Part shown: piece after piece, positions 22,521 to 34,869 of the stretch
Position numbering within the stretch: position 1 is the stretch's first letter
How the letters are laid out: each line of letters starts with the position of its first letter
NCBI GenBank assembly: GCA_034509495.1
Contig: CM067507.1
Location: forward strand, 32,851,388 to 32,915,387
DNA length: 64,000 nt
Reading direction: 5' to 3'
Origin: Acestrorhynchus altus
Taxonomy: Eukaryota > Chordata > Actinopteri > Characiformes > Acestrorhynchidae
Notes under the pieces: model-generated
Told to the model about the DNA's origin: nothing
The model's database searches: none
What the model saw: only the letters and a program-made list of their open reading frames with translations
Made by a program: the position numbers and the translations under genes

Positions 22521-23045
22521 CACTGCTGAAAAATTCATCTTAAGACCAGATTTTGCTGGAAGTTGGTTTTAGGACCAACTTGATGCTGGACCCATGGACT
22601 AAGCTGGTTTTTGATGGTTACAGCATACCATATACTGGTGAAGTAGCATCGGGACCCCGGTCACTGGCTAGTCCACATACTGGCTACGTTGGGGTCATGT
22701 GCAATTTCTCTTTCTCCTTTTGCAAATTGATTGGAGAACATTTCAAGGAATTCTCAAAATATCACTATGGAAATGAGGGAACTAGGCACTACGTCCTACT
22801 TAATTGGAAACATTTTGGACCAGCTGATGATGGGTGCCCCTAAACCTGTTGGTTAACCAGTTGTTTCATTTGATGCTTGATGAACTATCTGGTCTATCAG
22901 CTGTACCATCTTGACAAACCTGATTTCAAACTGGTGAATCTGGTAGTAAAGTTGGTTGACCAGTTATACTGCTGGGCTAGTTTGTTATTGATTGACCACC
23001 TTGGTCATGCTGGTCATGCTCGTTCACCTGGTCGGTTGGTTACCT
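22521..23045. mobile_element. Degenerate GCTGGT-type foldback element
   Basis: Left end CACTGCTGAAAAATTC follows TA at 22519-22520. The interior repeats short units such as TTAAGACCAG, TTTTGCTGG, TAGGACCAACTTGATGCTGG, TGGTTACAGCATACC and GGTCATGCTGG in both orientations. 22670-22830 looks like an unrelated insertion. The 96-codon frame inside is not supported as a gene. Confidence 0.6.
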
Positions 23046-24099
23046 AAAGCAACACCTCAGATTAAAACAGTTTTATTCTTATTTTCAATGAACTACTGTT
23101 ACATGAAGTCCAATTCCAGAGGTCCACCTCCAACCCTTCAGATCTCATGATGATTAAACTTTCTCTTCCCCCTTTCTCTCTCTGAGGCCTGGCTTTGGTT
23201 AGTGATCTGTGGGCTCGTCAGTGAGAAGCTGGGAGGTTTCTTCTCGGCCTCTGTGATTCATGAATGAGTCATGTTTTGTTTGACTTTCTTCAAATGCTAT
23301 TTATTTTATTATTCACTCCAAGGCTATGCTGTGGCTGGCCTCCTCTGAGCCCCACCTTCAGCTGTGGCGAGCAGATTTGGTGCTCCTCAACATGACCAAA
23401 AGGGCTCACTCCTAGTTCCTCTGCACTTTCTGTGTGGGGTAAATATGTAGAAGTGCACGCTAGAAAGCAGATGTGTTTTGATAGAGAACTTGTGATTCAC
23501 TCCAAGCAGAAAACAGAGAAGTTCCATTAAATAAAAATCTCATTCACATTCAGAACCTGCCCAGGCTGGGAAAATCTAGTTTAATGAAATTTTTTATTGA
23601 TTTATTTATGAAATGAACATGTTTTGTTTTGTCAGTGTACAATAACTTACTGTATTAAACTGCTTAACCTGCCCAGATCTTCTCATTACTCACAAAATGC
23701 AAACAATGAAGGAAGAAATGACAGAAGTCTACATTGGGACGAACATTAAACCCAGTACATTTCTCATTAGCACCCAAACCTTTCAACTGTTTGGACCAAA
23801 TGGGTTTCAGTATGGGAAAGAGAAGAGCATATGATCATGAAGATGTGTATTGAAGCTAAAAATGATCTCTGATCTTCCCTACAACCCTTCTTGCACTCTT
23901 GGATCTTCTTCGTTTGGTCTACATACTATTCCTCTATCCAACTTGGCTTTGGCAACTGATTACTTAGTCTACCCTTATACCATCTTCATCTTTCTCAAAC
24001 TACTTCTCCATCAGGTTTTGCACGTCTAGTACTGTCCAATTGGTATATTAGTCTACATTCACACAGCAGGTATGTCAGTAAATTTGATTTTTAAAGCTT
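23046..24099. other. Unannotated DNA, 1 kb
   Basis: No repeat family or exon recognised. 23160-23360 is repeat-poor. Confidence 0.35.
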
Positions 24100-24102
24100 T
24101 TT

Positions 24103-24163
<61 letters not shown>
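24100..24163. repeat. (GATA)n
   Basis: Fifteen perfect ATAG units. They begin at the 3' end of the LINE fragment read on the minus strand, so they probably grew from its tail. Confidence 0.97.
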
Positions 24164-24550
24164 GCCTGTTCTTTTAGTAGTTCATTGTGTAATAATCTCC
24201 AGGATTTGTACAGTGTGATTGCTGGTACAAATGACCTCCTGTGCTGCTCCTTGCTACAGCCAAGCTGAATGCGTCTGTTGCTGAAAGTGCTCCGCTGTCT
24301 GACCAGTAAGTCGTGGAGGTGGTGAGATGTGTTTTCCAGGAAAGCAATCAGTCCACATTTCCACCACCACCTCAAAACACTCCAGTGAGCATCCATGAAC
24401 AGAGTCAGCCATCTCGATCAGTTTGTTGGTCGTCTTGGCATCTCCACCTTTGATGCAGCCGCCTTCAACTGGCTGCTGTGAAGAAGACCTCACCCACAAC
24501 AGGACACCCAGATAGTTGTAGGTGTCAACCAGCTCAATCATCTGATCCAT
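24164..24550 (-). pseudogene. LINE reverse transcriptase C-terminal fragment
   Basis: On the minus strand, from about 24550, one frame reads ELVDTYNYLGVLL, then GGDAKTTNKLIE and VHGCSLECFEVVVE. A second frame continues ENTSHHLHDLLVRQRSTFSN, RRIQLGCSKEQHRRSFVPAI and TLYKS. This is the region after the RT domain in fish LINEs of the L2/CR1/Rex1 group; the exact clade is not resolved. It is 5'-truncated and frameshifted near 24380. A (TCTA)n tail follows. Confidence 0.8.
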
Positions 24551-24565
24551 GATGGTAACATATCT

Positions 24566-24641
<76 letters not shown>

Positions 24642-24738
24642 TCATCATAATATCAATAATAATGTCATCATCATCATCATCATCATCGTCATCAATATAC
24701 CAAAAGGGTTGTCAAACTGATGTCTTTTATCAAAAACG

Positions 24739-24773
<35 letters not shown>

Positions 24774-24775
24774 AT
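24566..24775. repeat. Cluster of (ATA)n, (CAT)n and (AAAT)n
   Basis: About 25 ATA units (24566-24640), about 8 CAT units (24664-24690) and about 9 AAAT units (24739-24775), with short spacers. Confidence 0.95.
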
Positions 24776-25550
24776 ATTGGCAATTAACAACAACACATTT
24801 CTTGGAAAGGTGCCCCAAACCTAGAATTTTGATGATAATTGGTATCTTTAAAAAGCTTGAAACACCTTCTGAGATGATCTGCCTCGTTTATCACTTAGCT
24901 CCAGATGTTCACAATCACTGAGCACACATTTAATGTCACATACTTAATTGTGTTTTAGACTTTCACTCTGGAATGTTATCAGAAAACAAGTCCCACAGAC
25001 CTGCTATGTTTTATTTTTGTTGTTGGTCTTTATAAAAACATTCGCTGGAGCCTCTATTTTCACTTCTGTAAACTTCAGCTTGAGGTTTTTAGTGGTATAT
25101 GCCAGTGACTCACTCTGGGAGTTTGTTGTATACACTGCTCTGTAATAAGAAAGCCTTTAATCATTCACAGCCTCCAAAGCTCTTCTCCCACACACTATGG
25201 AATGTGGAGCGGAATGCCGGAGGATGGTCCAATTTAACCCCTCAAACTGTGAGGGTCTGCTTGTGGGCTCATACAAAATGCATCGATTTGAATTCTGTAG
25301 ATCTCAACCTAATTCTTCAAACTAATTGGAAACAGTTTAAAAACGTGTTTGCAGATAAAGCATTCTGATACTGAGCTGGAATACACTGTTGTATGGAATC
25401 TAGGAGCTAAATAGGAAAGGAATAACTGATTTTCCATAACGGTATTGTTAGCTTGATTACTTGACGTATCCTAACACTGACTTTTCAAATGCATCTTTCT
25501 ATATAGTTGGTTCTCAGAGGCCTAAACAACCAACTGCTATAAAAAAATGC
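24776..25550. other. Unannotated DNA
   Basis: No repeat family or exon recognised. Confidence 0.35.
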
Positions 25551-26125
25551 ATGGACTTAACTGAACTGAACTAGTTTGAACTGTACTGAACTGAACTAAA
25601 CTAAACTGAAATCAACTATACTGATCTTTTTTAAACTGAACTGAGATGAACTGAATTGAATTGAACTGAACTGAAAAAATGAAGGTATTGAACTGAACTG
25701 AGCTAAAATAAACTGAACTGAACTGAACTAAAATAAACTGAACTATACTGAACTATATTAAACTGAACTGAACTGAACTGAACTGAACTGAACTGAACTA
25801 AACTGAACTGAACAGAACAGAACTAAACTGAACTGTAGTTAACTGAACTGAATTATTCTGAACTGATCTATACTGAACAACACTAAACTGAACTCAGCTG
25901 AATTGAATTGAACTAAACTCAATTGAATTGAATTGAATTGAAGTGAACTGAATTGAACTGATCTGAACTGAACTGAACTGAATGTACTCAACTGAACTGA
26001 TCTATACTGAACTACACAAACTGAACTCAGCTGAATTGAATTGAACAGAACTGAACTGAATTGAACTGAAAGTACTAAACTGAACTGAATTATAATGAAT
26101 TGAACTGGACTAAACTGAACTGTAT
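25551..26125. repeat. Degenerate (AACTG)n array 1
   Basis: About 575 bp built from AACTG with frequent AACTA, AATTG, ATACTG and AACAG variants. The block GATCTATACTGAAC followed by an ACACT- or ACACA-type spacer and CTGAACTCAGCTGAATTGAA recurs (about 25866 and 26000), so part of it is a duplicated higher-order unit. The minus-strand 101-codon frame is its translation. Confidence 0.95.
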
Positions 26126-27084
26126 TCAAACACACCCGAATCAAACTGAATATCCATTGCTGTCATTTACAGTAACGTTTGAGTGAGACTATGACAGCAA
26201 ACACTATCAAACAGGTTAATCCTTCAATTTTTTTTTTATTCATATCTACAAAACTATTATTTCCAGAGCAGCTACTGAAAATTCATAGTAATATCTGTAA
26301 TATATGTAATATCACCGTTTTCTTAGAAACTCTCCCGAAAGATGAATGTATGACGTGTGTTATCTTAAGCATGTGGAGAGGCTGCAGTTGTGACTCCATG
26401 TCCAGATAGATATTCCTATACGCATGGCTAAAGCAGCTCCATATCAGCACACATCAGATTGTCCTTGAGCTGCGACATTTGGTTTTTAAAGAGATTTATC
26501 ATATCATAGCATTTGATATGATTTATGTCCTCTGTTTTCTGCGGTTGGAGAAAAAGCTAGTTATTGCTGAATTTGATGAATGCAGGTTGTGCAATCTTAT
26601 TTCTTGTATGGGAGTATTCTGGGCAGTTCACTGGAAACAATTACAGCTTAAACTGTTGAAAACACTTAATGGAAAATTGGCGTCGAGTTTCACATGCAGA
26701 TTTCCAAATGGTGTCACATGCGGTGACTGCTTTAACTAATGTCAGTCTGAGTGTCAGTTCTGTCAGCAAGGTTTTCTGTATTCAGGGCAACAAATGTGAC
26801 CTGGGTACAATCACAGCACTCGAATTCATTCCTCAAGAGCTGTTTAATTCACAGTTCACATAGAGTAAAAGAGCAATTTCTTTATACACACCCAAAACAC
26901 GTACAACCAAACACGAATGTGTTTACTGATGCTGCTGAGCCACTCTTTGAGACAGGCCCATTTTTGAGTTTGAAGAAGACACTTCTGGTGACTTTGAGAG
27001 ACCCTTCTTTGAGTTTAATAAACTCATGTTTTTACATCTTCAGGGTTTGGAAAATTTATGAGATCAAGAAAGGCTCTTCTTTGA
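26126..27084. other. Unique DNA between the two AACTG arrays
   Basis: About 960 bp with no repeat family recognised. The frames of 64-114 codons overlap in different registers and have no motifs. Confidence 0.35.
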
Positions 27085-27107
27085 AACTAAACTAAACTAA
27101 ACTAAAC

Positions 27108-27140
<33 letters not shown>

Positions 27141-27380
27141 AGCTTAACTGAACTGAAACTAAAACTAAACTGAACTAAACTAAACTAAACTAAACTAAAC
27201 TAAACTAAACTGAACTGAACTGAAACACAAAAACTAAAACATAACTAAACTGAACTGAACTGAACTGAACTGAACCAAAACCTAAAACTTAACTTAACTG
27301 AACTGAACTGAACTAAAACTAAACTGAACTAAAACTAAACTGAACTAAACTAAACTAAACTAAACTAAACTAAACTAAAC

Positions 27381-27413
<33 letters not shown>

Positions 27414-27805
27414 AGCTTAACTGAACTGAAACTAAAACTAAAACTAAACTGAACTGAACTGAACTGAACTGAACTGAACTGAAACTAAAACTAAAACTAA
27501 AACTAAAACTAAAACTAAAACTAAACTAAACTGAACTGAACTGAACTGAAACACAAAAACTAAAACTTAACTAAACTGAACTGAACTGAACTGAACCAAA
27601 ACCTAAAAATTAATTAAACTGAACTGAACTGAACTAAAACTAAACTAAACTAAACTAAACTAAACTAAACTAAACTGAACTGAACTGAACTGAACTAAAC
27701 CTAAACCTAAACCTAAACTGAACCGAACTGAACTGAACTGAACTATAACTAAACTAAACTAAACTAAACTAAACTAAACTAAACTAAACTAAACTAAACT
27801 AAACT
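27085..27805. repeat. (AACTA)n/(AACTG)n array 2 with higher-order structure
   Basis: About 720 bp of AACTA, AACTG and AAACTA units. CTAAGCTTAACTGAACTG occurs at 27138 and 27411. TGAAACACAAAAACTAAAAC occurs at 27221 and 27547, each followed by the same GAACCAAAACCTAAAA block. The array is therefore a duplicated complex unit of roughly 270-330 bp, with simple expansions between the landmarks. Confidence 0.95.
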
Positions 27806-28799
27806 TAATCTTTTTCCTTTACTGTATTTTTTTTTTCAGAAAGGCAATTTTTGAGATTTTGTGAGTTTGAGAAAAACACCTTTTGAGATTCTCTAATATA
27901 ACCTTAAACATGAAAAAAGGCTATTTGTGTTGCCAGTCTTTCTCTGGATGTTGTCACTTAGCGACAGGAAAGCAGTTATCTCAGTAATTGGCTTAGAAAA
28001 TTTTCCTGTACTTCTCACAGTTCATCGTGTACTACACCCAGGTCTCTCATTACAGCGGGACGGAAAATAATATTTTAAAGCAATTTGTAGAATTTTCTCT
28101 GTCCTTATTTAAAATACAAATGAACACAGGCTCTTAGTTGTAAGAAAAAAATGTTAATGAAGTCCTCTGAGTAATTTCTCATTCAGAGTGATCTCAGAGA
28201 AGATCTTTGATCTTTTTAATTTTGATCTTGTATTATGGCTAATTTCAGTGTTCAGACATCTTCAGCACTGAAAGGCCTTTGGTGTTGTTCTGGCTCCATT
28301 AAAGCCGATTCTGATGCTTTCATCTGAGGGATTTGAACTGCAGAGCGACACAGACTCACAGACCTGTAAATGAGAAAAGCTAATGTTGTTTAACTCTTCG
28401 GAGCTGAGACCCAGTGCCGTCATTACGTGATTAATTATAGTTAGTCTCTATTTGAAATTGATTCTGTATTGACAGATTGAAGTTTGCACTTCCATTCTAG
28501 ACAGAAGAAAGAATTTAATGATGAGAGAATAAAATCACATAATGGATCTCAGACTGATTTACTGGACTGAAACATGGCAGTTGGTTTTATTAAGTTGGTG
28601 AGATCTGTGAGTCTGAAGAACCTTTAAACGTTTAAGAACCTTCATGTAACCTAATTAGAATGCTTTGTTATGTAACTAAACATAGTTATTTTGTGATATA
28701 ACTTAGAGAACCTTTCCTACAACCTTACCTTGACCTTCAGAATTCTACATCTCTACAGCTTTGAGTGATAATAATAATTTAATCAGAAATTAAAACATG
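27806..28799. other. Unannotated DNA
   Basis: No repeat family or exon recognised. The composition is ordinary and AT-rich. Confidence 0.35.
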
Positions 28800-29260
28800 C
28801 TACCTGCTTAGGGTTGATGGCCTGAAGCCAAAAGCCTGTTTTACCTAGACCTGAACTCTACGTGCCAGCCTGACAACTTTTATTATTGTGGATGAAATCC
28901 ATTCCCACGAATGGAGCCAGTGAGGTCACATTCCAAGCAAAGGAAACTGTAGTTTTCCCGTTTCCGGATCACAAAGGGTTACTCATGTTGAAGTCAGATG
29001 CTCCGCTGTGGTTGGCCAGTGCGGGGGAAACCTCGGAGGACGAATGGTCCTTTCCCATACAAGCTTCAGCCAATGAAAACAGCAGAGAGTGATGCGTTCC
29101 CATCAGCACTTCACTGTCTAATGGGGCAACTGGGTAACTCCAGGAAACCGTGAGTAAACAGTGGGGCCAGCCATGAGGAACGCGGGGGCCGAAACATTCT
29201 GATTATCATCGCAATCGTTTTAGGGGAGATGAAATAAAGCAATGGTGAAGTGTTTTAAAT
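28800..29260. promoter_or_regulatory. Candidate conserved non-coding block
   Basis: Repeat-free, CpG-containing DNA with GCCAATGAAAACAGC, AAAGGAAACTGTAG and GATTATCATCGCAATCG. It includes a 68-codon frame (28886-29092), but no acceptor or donor sites frame it and no protein family is recognised. Function is an inference only. Confidence 0.25.
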
Positions 29261-30176
29261 GACGTAAAGCAGATACATTGTATTGTTAACAACCATCATA
29301 ATAAACCACTGCTTCATCAAGCAGCGTTCTAGTGCAAAATTAAAATAGCACAGAAAAGTCCATTGATGTTTATAATTTCTTTTAAAATAAAAACTGTCAT
29401 ATTTCATGTCCATTGTCTTATACATAATCCATAATCTGAAAATATCACAAGTTCGATTAAATGAGTAATCGTGAGATACAAAAAGGTTTCAAATATGTGA
29501 CTTGAAATGTAATGAATTTAAAATGACATTTACCTTTTTGAATTTAATTATGAACAAAAGAATCTATAGTTTCTCATTTTGAGATTGAGATACACTAGAA
29601 CCTTACAATAGGTTATGGTTACCAGGCAACAGGATGGTCAAAGAGTTCTCTATGAGTGAATGAACTGAATGTTTTAATGACAATGGCTACTAAATGTTTA
29701 ATTACAGGTACAGGAGTAATTAGGTTGTTCTTTGATGTATAAAAGAAAGTATGTGACTTTAGTTGGGGTTCTCTCCTGATAGGAAGAGCACGCTGATCCA
29801 CTGGCATTTTGCTTTGCAGTTTTAGACAAAAAGACACTTTTTACTACTTTTCTCCTTAATTTCTTCCTTTAATTATGCTTTTCAACTAAATCATTTACAG
29901 ACCTAGCCATTGTTATTTTCTCTCATTTGTTTGTTTTAGTTTATTTTTATTTCAATTTGTTTGAGAAGATTAAAAACTAGTTCAATCCCTGTATGCTTTC
30001 CAATTATCTGGATGGTCCGAGGTTGCACCAGCAGTATCAAAGAGACAGTGGGGTGCCGAACTTATCAAGCCAGCAGACTGATATATGTCTGTAGGTCAGA
30101 TGTGGTTTTAGAAGCTTGTTCTTAATCCTTATTATTTAGCCTCAGAATAAAACATGCTGAATTCCAATGAATTCTG
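29261..30176. other. Unannotated AT-rich DNA
   Basis: No repeat family or exon recognised. Confidence 0.35.
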
Positions 30177-30222
30177 TTATTTATTTATTTATTTATTTAT
30201 TTGTTTGTTTATTTATTTATTT
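30177..30222. repeat. (TTTA)n
   Basis: About 11 units with two TTTG variants. Confidence 0.95.
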
Positions 30223-31022
30223 TTGGCAGGCTTATGACACTGCATAGCATACCATGGCATATAACAGCACGTCACAGTATAGATTCATTTTTGGCACTCT
30301 ATCAAGAATGCTTGTATTTACTTTTTGCAATTATTCCTGAAGTCGTATTGTACAGTGTTGCTGTCCTCTCTGTGTCCTCTCTGTGTCCCCTCTGTGTCCT
30401 CTCTGTGTGGTGTGTTGAAGAGTGTAACTTTTAGCCTTCGTCCGTCTTGCATCCACGTACTTCTCCAGTTAAAGGTTCATCACTCATCATTTTTCAGTTA
30501 CCCTTTAGCACTTTCACAGGAGGAGCTGCGATCACAAGGCCAGGTTTGCACAGCAAAGATATCAGTTACATTTACTGTATCATAGCTTTAGTTATGAAGG
30601 GCTTTTTTGCTTGTGGTCGGGCTGTATGTAAAATGAGCCAAGCCACTGTTACATAAGAGTTCTGGGGATGAAATTGATATACGGTGAACCTGTTTAATGT
30701 GCACTGTATGTCACTTCCATGTACTGAACTCTCATTATTCACCAAACCAATCTGTAGGTGGAATTTTCTGCTCTGTTGTTTATACTGTACATATTCTACA
30801 TTACATTGTCCACTACTACATAACACTGCAAATCACAACACAGGATTGGAATGTGAGATGATAAGAACTTCCCATTCCAATGTGGAAATTGTCATTACAG
30901 TCCATAGTCAACACCTCATCACCCTGTTATCTAATCTCTGTTTACCACCATAGAGGAGAGGGGCAATTTATGAGACACATTCCCAAGCCTTTTCCTGGAA
31001 TTCCATACCTTGCATGCTTTGG
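30223..31022. other. Unannotated DNA
   Basis: 30361-30410 has a CTCTGTGTCC-type decamer repeat of about four copies. Otherwise nothing recognised. Confidence 0.4.
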
Positions 31023-31026
31023 TTAA

Positions 31027-31313
31027 CCTTTAGAACCCTAGGCCATTTTTGAGGGAAGCTTTTGTAGTTTGATGTATTTTAATTCACTAAAAAACTAGAA
31101 CAGTATTCATAGGAGATGGTTACACCAGTGCCAGATATTTATATTTTCAGGAGATATAGTCTATAAGCTACTCAAATTGACCTTCCTCTGAGATTTATGA
31201 GGACAAAAAGCTTTATATCTCAGAAATCATGTTAGAAATGGATCATCCAGAGTATTTTTCAGCAGAAAAGCAATAATCTTGATGAGTTATTTGGGAAGAT
31301 TAGATTGACATGG

Positions 31314-31388
<75 letters not shown>

Positions 31389-31807
31389 TTTGACAGTGAT
31401 CCCAACAAAATAAAAAATAATTTTAATTTATGTATATCAGTATTATCTCTTCTAATGACTTTTATTCTGAAATAAAACAGCAGAACAACATAAACCTTTC
31501 CTCTATAACCTGATATCTGGGCCAGTGACATCAATAGCCCCTCCCCCTTTCACTGATCAGTTGGGGTCTGTGTGCAGGTTGAGCATGTACACATGGACAG
31601 AGCAGGAAACATGCACTGGAAGCTCCTTCTGCATTTAAACTGGGATTTAATTCCACTGGAAACAAGTGAATTTTAGGTGCTTTCTAATCTCAGTTACTCA
31701 CTGATAATTCATCATGCAGTGACGAGACTAATATGATGATGGGTGAATCATGTCTGTAGGTTATTCTGATCTCGAGGTATGGAACTGGGGAGCTTGGATT
31801 CTAAGAG
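31027..31807 (-). mobile_element. TTAA-MITE family B, best-preserved copy
   Basis: Flanked by TTAA at 31023-31026 and 31808-31811, the expected 4-bp target duplication of piggyBac-type insertion. The left terminus is CCTTTAGAACCCTAGG. The right terminus read inward is CTCTTAGAATCC, so the ends share a short inverted CTTAGAAYCC. The interior, reversed, carries the family landmarks: CACTGATCAGTTGGGGTCTG near 31550, GAGCATGTACACATGGACAG near 31580, and AGGTTATTCTGATCTCGAGG near 31758. A 75-bp (AAT)n expansion sits inside it. There is no transposase frame. Confidence 0.75.
31314..31388. repeat. (AAT)n inside the family B element
   Basis: Twenty-five perfect units. Not seen at this position in the copies at 4519, 16195 and 49960, so it expanded after insertion. 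Confidence 0.97.
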
Positions 31808-31890
31808 TTAATTCCTTTTCTAACACACCCAATTCAATGATTTATCTAATTATCTGAGATTATACTGCTAGATTACAATCCTTAACCTGC

Positions 31891-32275
31891 ATGGACTTCA
31901 GTACTAACACTAAGCCTGCATCCGACTCACATTTCCACTCCTATATAACTCATTACCCATTTACATTTTCATCACATTTACTGCAAGATACACTTCTCTT
32001 CTGTTCTACATCTTGTATGCCCATGTATGTGCTTTTATCTGAGCTATCTGGTGTCAAACAGAGGAGGACGGGTTCCTCTCTTGAGCCTTGGTTCCTCTCA
32101 AGGTTTCTTCCTTCTAGCCTGAGAGAGTGTTCCTTGCCACTGTTGCCGCTGGCTGCTCATTTGAGGCTTGGACCTGGATTTCTGTGAAGCTGCTTTGTGA
32201 CAACTCCCTTGTTGTATAAAGCGCTATATAAATAAACATTGATTGATTGATTGGTTGATTGATTGATTGATTAAC
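31891..32275 (+). mobile_element. LINE (L2-type) 3' end
   Basis: Contains GACGGGTTCCTCTCTTGAGC, TTGGTTCCTCTCAAGGTTTC, CCTTGCCACTGTTGCC, AGCTGCTTTGTGACAAC and AAGCGCTATATAAATAAA, then an (ATTG)n tail (32236-32272). This order is typical of a very common fish LINE 3' untranslated region. The LINE class is an inference from memory. The 98-codon frame inside is not supported as a gene. Confidence 0.65.
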
Positions 32276-32799
32276 CCTACACAGGCTGGTGGGGGAACTG
32301 GGTCACCCCAGGAAAGTGTGGGTCCTGGGAAATATGAGGATGTATATAAATCACAAAAGCATGGTGTAATCTGTCACTTATGGTTTAGAGAAATAAGTGG
32401 AAAGGTTTCCTTAAAAGTGCAGACTCTAACCTCATTCCAAACCACAGTTATGTTTGCTGGAAGAAGACGAGATGTTTTAAATTATTTATAGTTTTATTAT
32501 GAGTTATTATTGTGTCTTCAATTTCTTCTCTGCACAAAGAAAATCCATCTTTTTTCTCTTGATTTTTTTTTTTTTTACCACATCTTTATGCCTTCATATC
32601 AAAACAAACCACATGTCAGTGCAGAATGTACTGTATATTAAATGTAAATATAATTTGTTGCTATTAAAATGACTAATAATAAGAATTAAAGTAGGGAAAG
32701 CAGCACAGTGTGCATTGCAGCGACCCTTCAGCAGGAAGTGCATTAGCTATAGGGAACTTCCTCAGCTGTACACTCTCTATGATTGAACCCAATGGCTTC
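32276..32799. other. Unannotated DNA
   Basis: A T-run lies at 32566-32577. No family recognised. Confidence 0.35.
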
Positions 32800-33110
32800 C
32801 TCAGCTCACCCTAAATGACCTGCTTGCATTTCTCTCAACCACTAAAAGCACTTGCATCCGTGCAGATTCCAGACCTGAGTTCTGTGCTTTTGCGGATTTG
32901 CTTTTGCTTCTCCCTGCTCTTCTCCCTGGGAGGCTCAGGACTTGATGAGTGTGGAGGTGCGCCGAGCCGAGGACTTGCATAATGACAAAAAACGAAAGAG
33001 CTCCAGACAGGAACACGTGGATTTCATTAAAGCTGGCCAGACTCTTGGGCTGCTTTTTCCTGCAGTACTAAGGCTAAGCCCAGCTCCTGCTGTTGAGAGG
33101 AACGGAGCAA
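32800..33110. promoter_or_regulatory. Possible conserved non-coding block
   Basis: Repeat-free, GC-balanced DNA with GACTTGCATAATGACAAAAAAC and GGATTTCATTAAAGC. Three overlapping frames on both strands (71-92 codons) carry no motif. Confidence 0.2.
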
Positions 33111-34869
33111 AGACTGACGTGTTAACTGTAGGATTATCTACAGTTTTCACTTCAGTCCAAAAGTAGCTGATCAGTAACCCATACTGAGTGAATGAGTTTG
33201 AACCTTTATTCAAAACTAACTAACAAGGTGGCGAATGCAGCTATTCCACCAAACAGCACAGTGCAATCTGCACGTCTGAATCATCACACACTCACTGAGA
33301 CTCAAATCTCATTGTGCATCTGAAAAAAATAGATTCATTACAATAAAATGAAAGTGAATCCTACCCATTTGACCACCAATCCAACAACAGTACATTAACC
33401 AATTTGGCTATAACGAATCAGAATCCCTAAGTTTCCGGTTGAAATAGAACTTATACATATCATTCTAATGTCCATCAACCAGCTTTCTTGTAAATAAAGT
33501 GGAACTGGACTTCAGCCATAACCAAAATGATCAGTGCATCTATAAACAAGTTCACAAGTCGTTCACCAAAAACAATGGGGTGGGGCTGGAAATCAGCCGA
33601 GTTTACTGTTCTTCTTCAGTAGTTTCCCATCTAAGCTAACACTGTTAAAATCCCCAGAAGAAAAGATAATTACCATCTAATCCTACTGTCCCTACTGTAG
33701 TGTATTTTGGAATCATGCAGAAAACGAATTGTATTATCTCCTGTTTTAAGCTGCAACAATCAGTGCTTCCTCCACGTTGGTTCAGACAGAGCAGAGACAG
33801 TACAGAGCATGTCATAGGTCACTCAGCCAGAGCAGCATCTCCACTGGTTACAGACCCAAATGTGTGTGTCAGAGTTCACAGAAGTAGAACATGGTGCAGT
33901 AGTTTGTAGGTAAAATTTATTTGCCTGAAGTTTGACTGTTATATGGCAGTGTTATGTGGTTCTCACAAGTGTGGACCAGACCACTTCACCGTTGTTACAT
34001 AGTGCAGTGGCAGTGTGCTGAAGAGTATCAACGAAAGAGACACTGCCCTCCCTATGCTATAACAAGGCTAAACATCCACTTCCCACATCCTGAGGTCTGC
34101 CTTTTCCATATGTTAGGTACATTAGCCTTATACCTCCAGTGTAAAACTAACAAAGCAGACAAGACATCAAGCATGTCTTGGCTGAGTGACGGCATTTGGG
34201 GTGAGGGGACAATTGTATAATTGGAGTTTTGGCCGCCCCCCTCTATAAGGAGTTCAGAAAGTCAGCACTAAAGTATGTCTGAACATTTGCTTTGGGGAAC
34301 TATCGTAAAACAGAGCTCAGACATTCATTTAAGTAACCTGATAAGTGGGACGAACATTATGAGAGTTAGTGAATGTGAATTGTCAGCTGTAGTGCCTCTA
34401 AGGAAGCATAATGTGCTTAGAGACCATGACCTGCCTTCATGGCTCACCATGAGGTTATGTTGACCAGTGCAAGCAAGCAAGCGAGAGAGGAGGAGGAAAA
34501 TTCACATTGTGTGTGAGTGTGTGAGAGCATGTGAATGGCGTGATCACAAGGCAGTGGCGTATCCTGCTATTGGCTTCCTGCTTTAACACAAACAGGACAT
34601 GCTGTACTTTCTAGGAGAGACATGGAGTCAGTGACTCATATCCACATGCCATGGAGGGATATCCCTACTCCCTCCCACAAACACGTACCACAACCGCACA
34701 CAAGTGCTTGTTTTCATGCCATGTTGGGACTGGTGGGGTTATTCATATATCCCAAATGAAGTATACTTTGTGTACTAAAGATCTAAAAGTGTAAAGACAG
34801 ATCTTTTAATTCATGAATTTAGCTTCTTAAACATACATGAGTTGCTAAACCAGGCATGGTGTGCAGACA
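33111..34869. other. Unannotated DNA, 1.8 kb
   Basis: No repeat family, RNA gene or exon recognised. A few AAGC and GAGA stutters lie at 34470-34490. Confidence 0.35.

Noticed and set aside
25551..27805. Possible telomere-like or centromeric satellite
   Set aside because: The unit is AACTG/AACTA, not TTAGGG. The arrays are short and surrounded by ordinary DNA.
28886..29092. 68-codon frame that could be an exon
   Set aside because: Lacks acceptor and donor signals at plausible positions. Kept only as part of a possible non-coding block.
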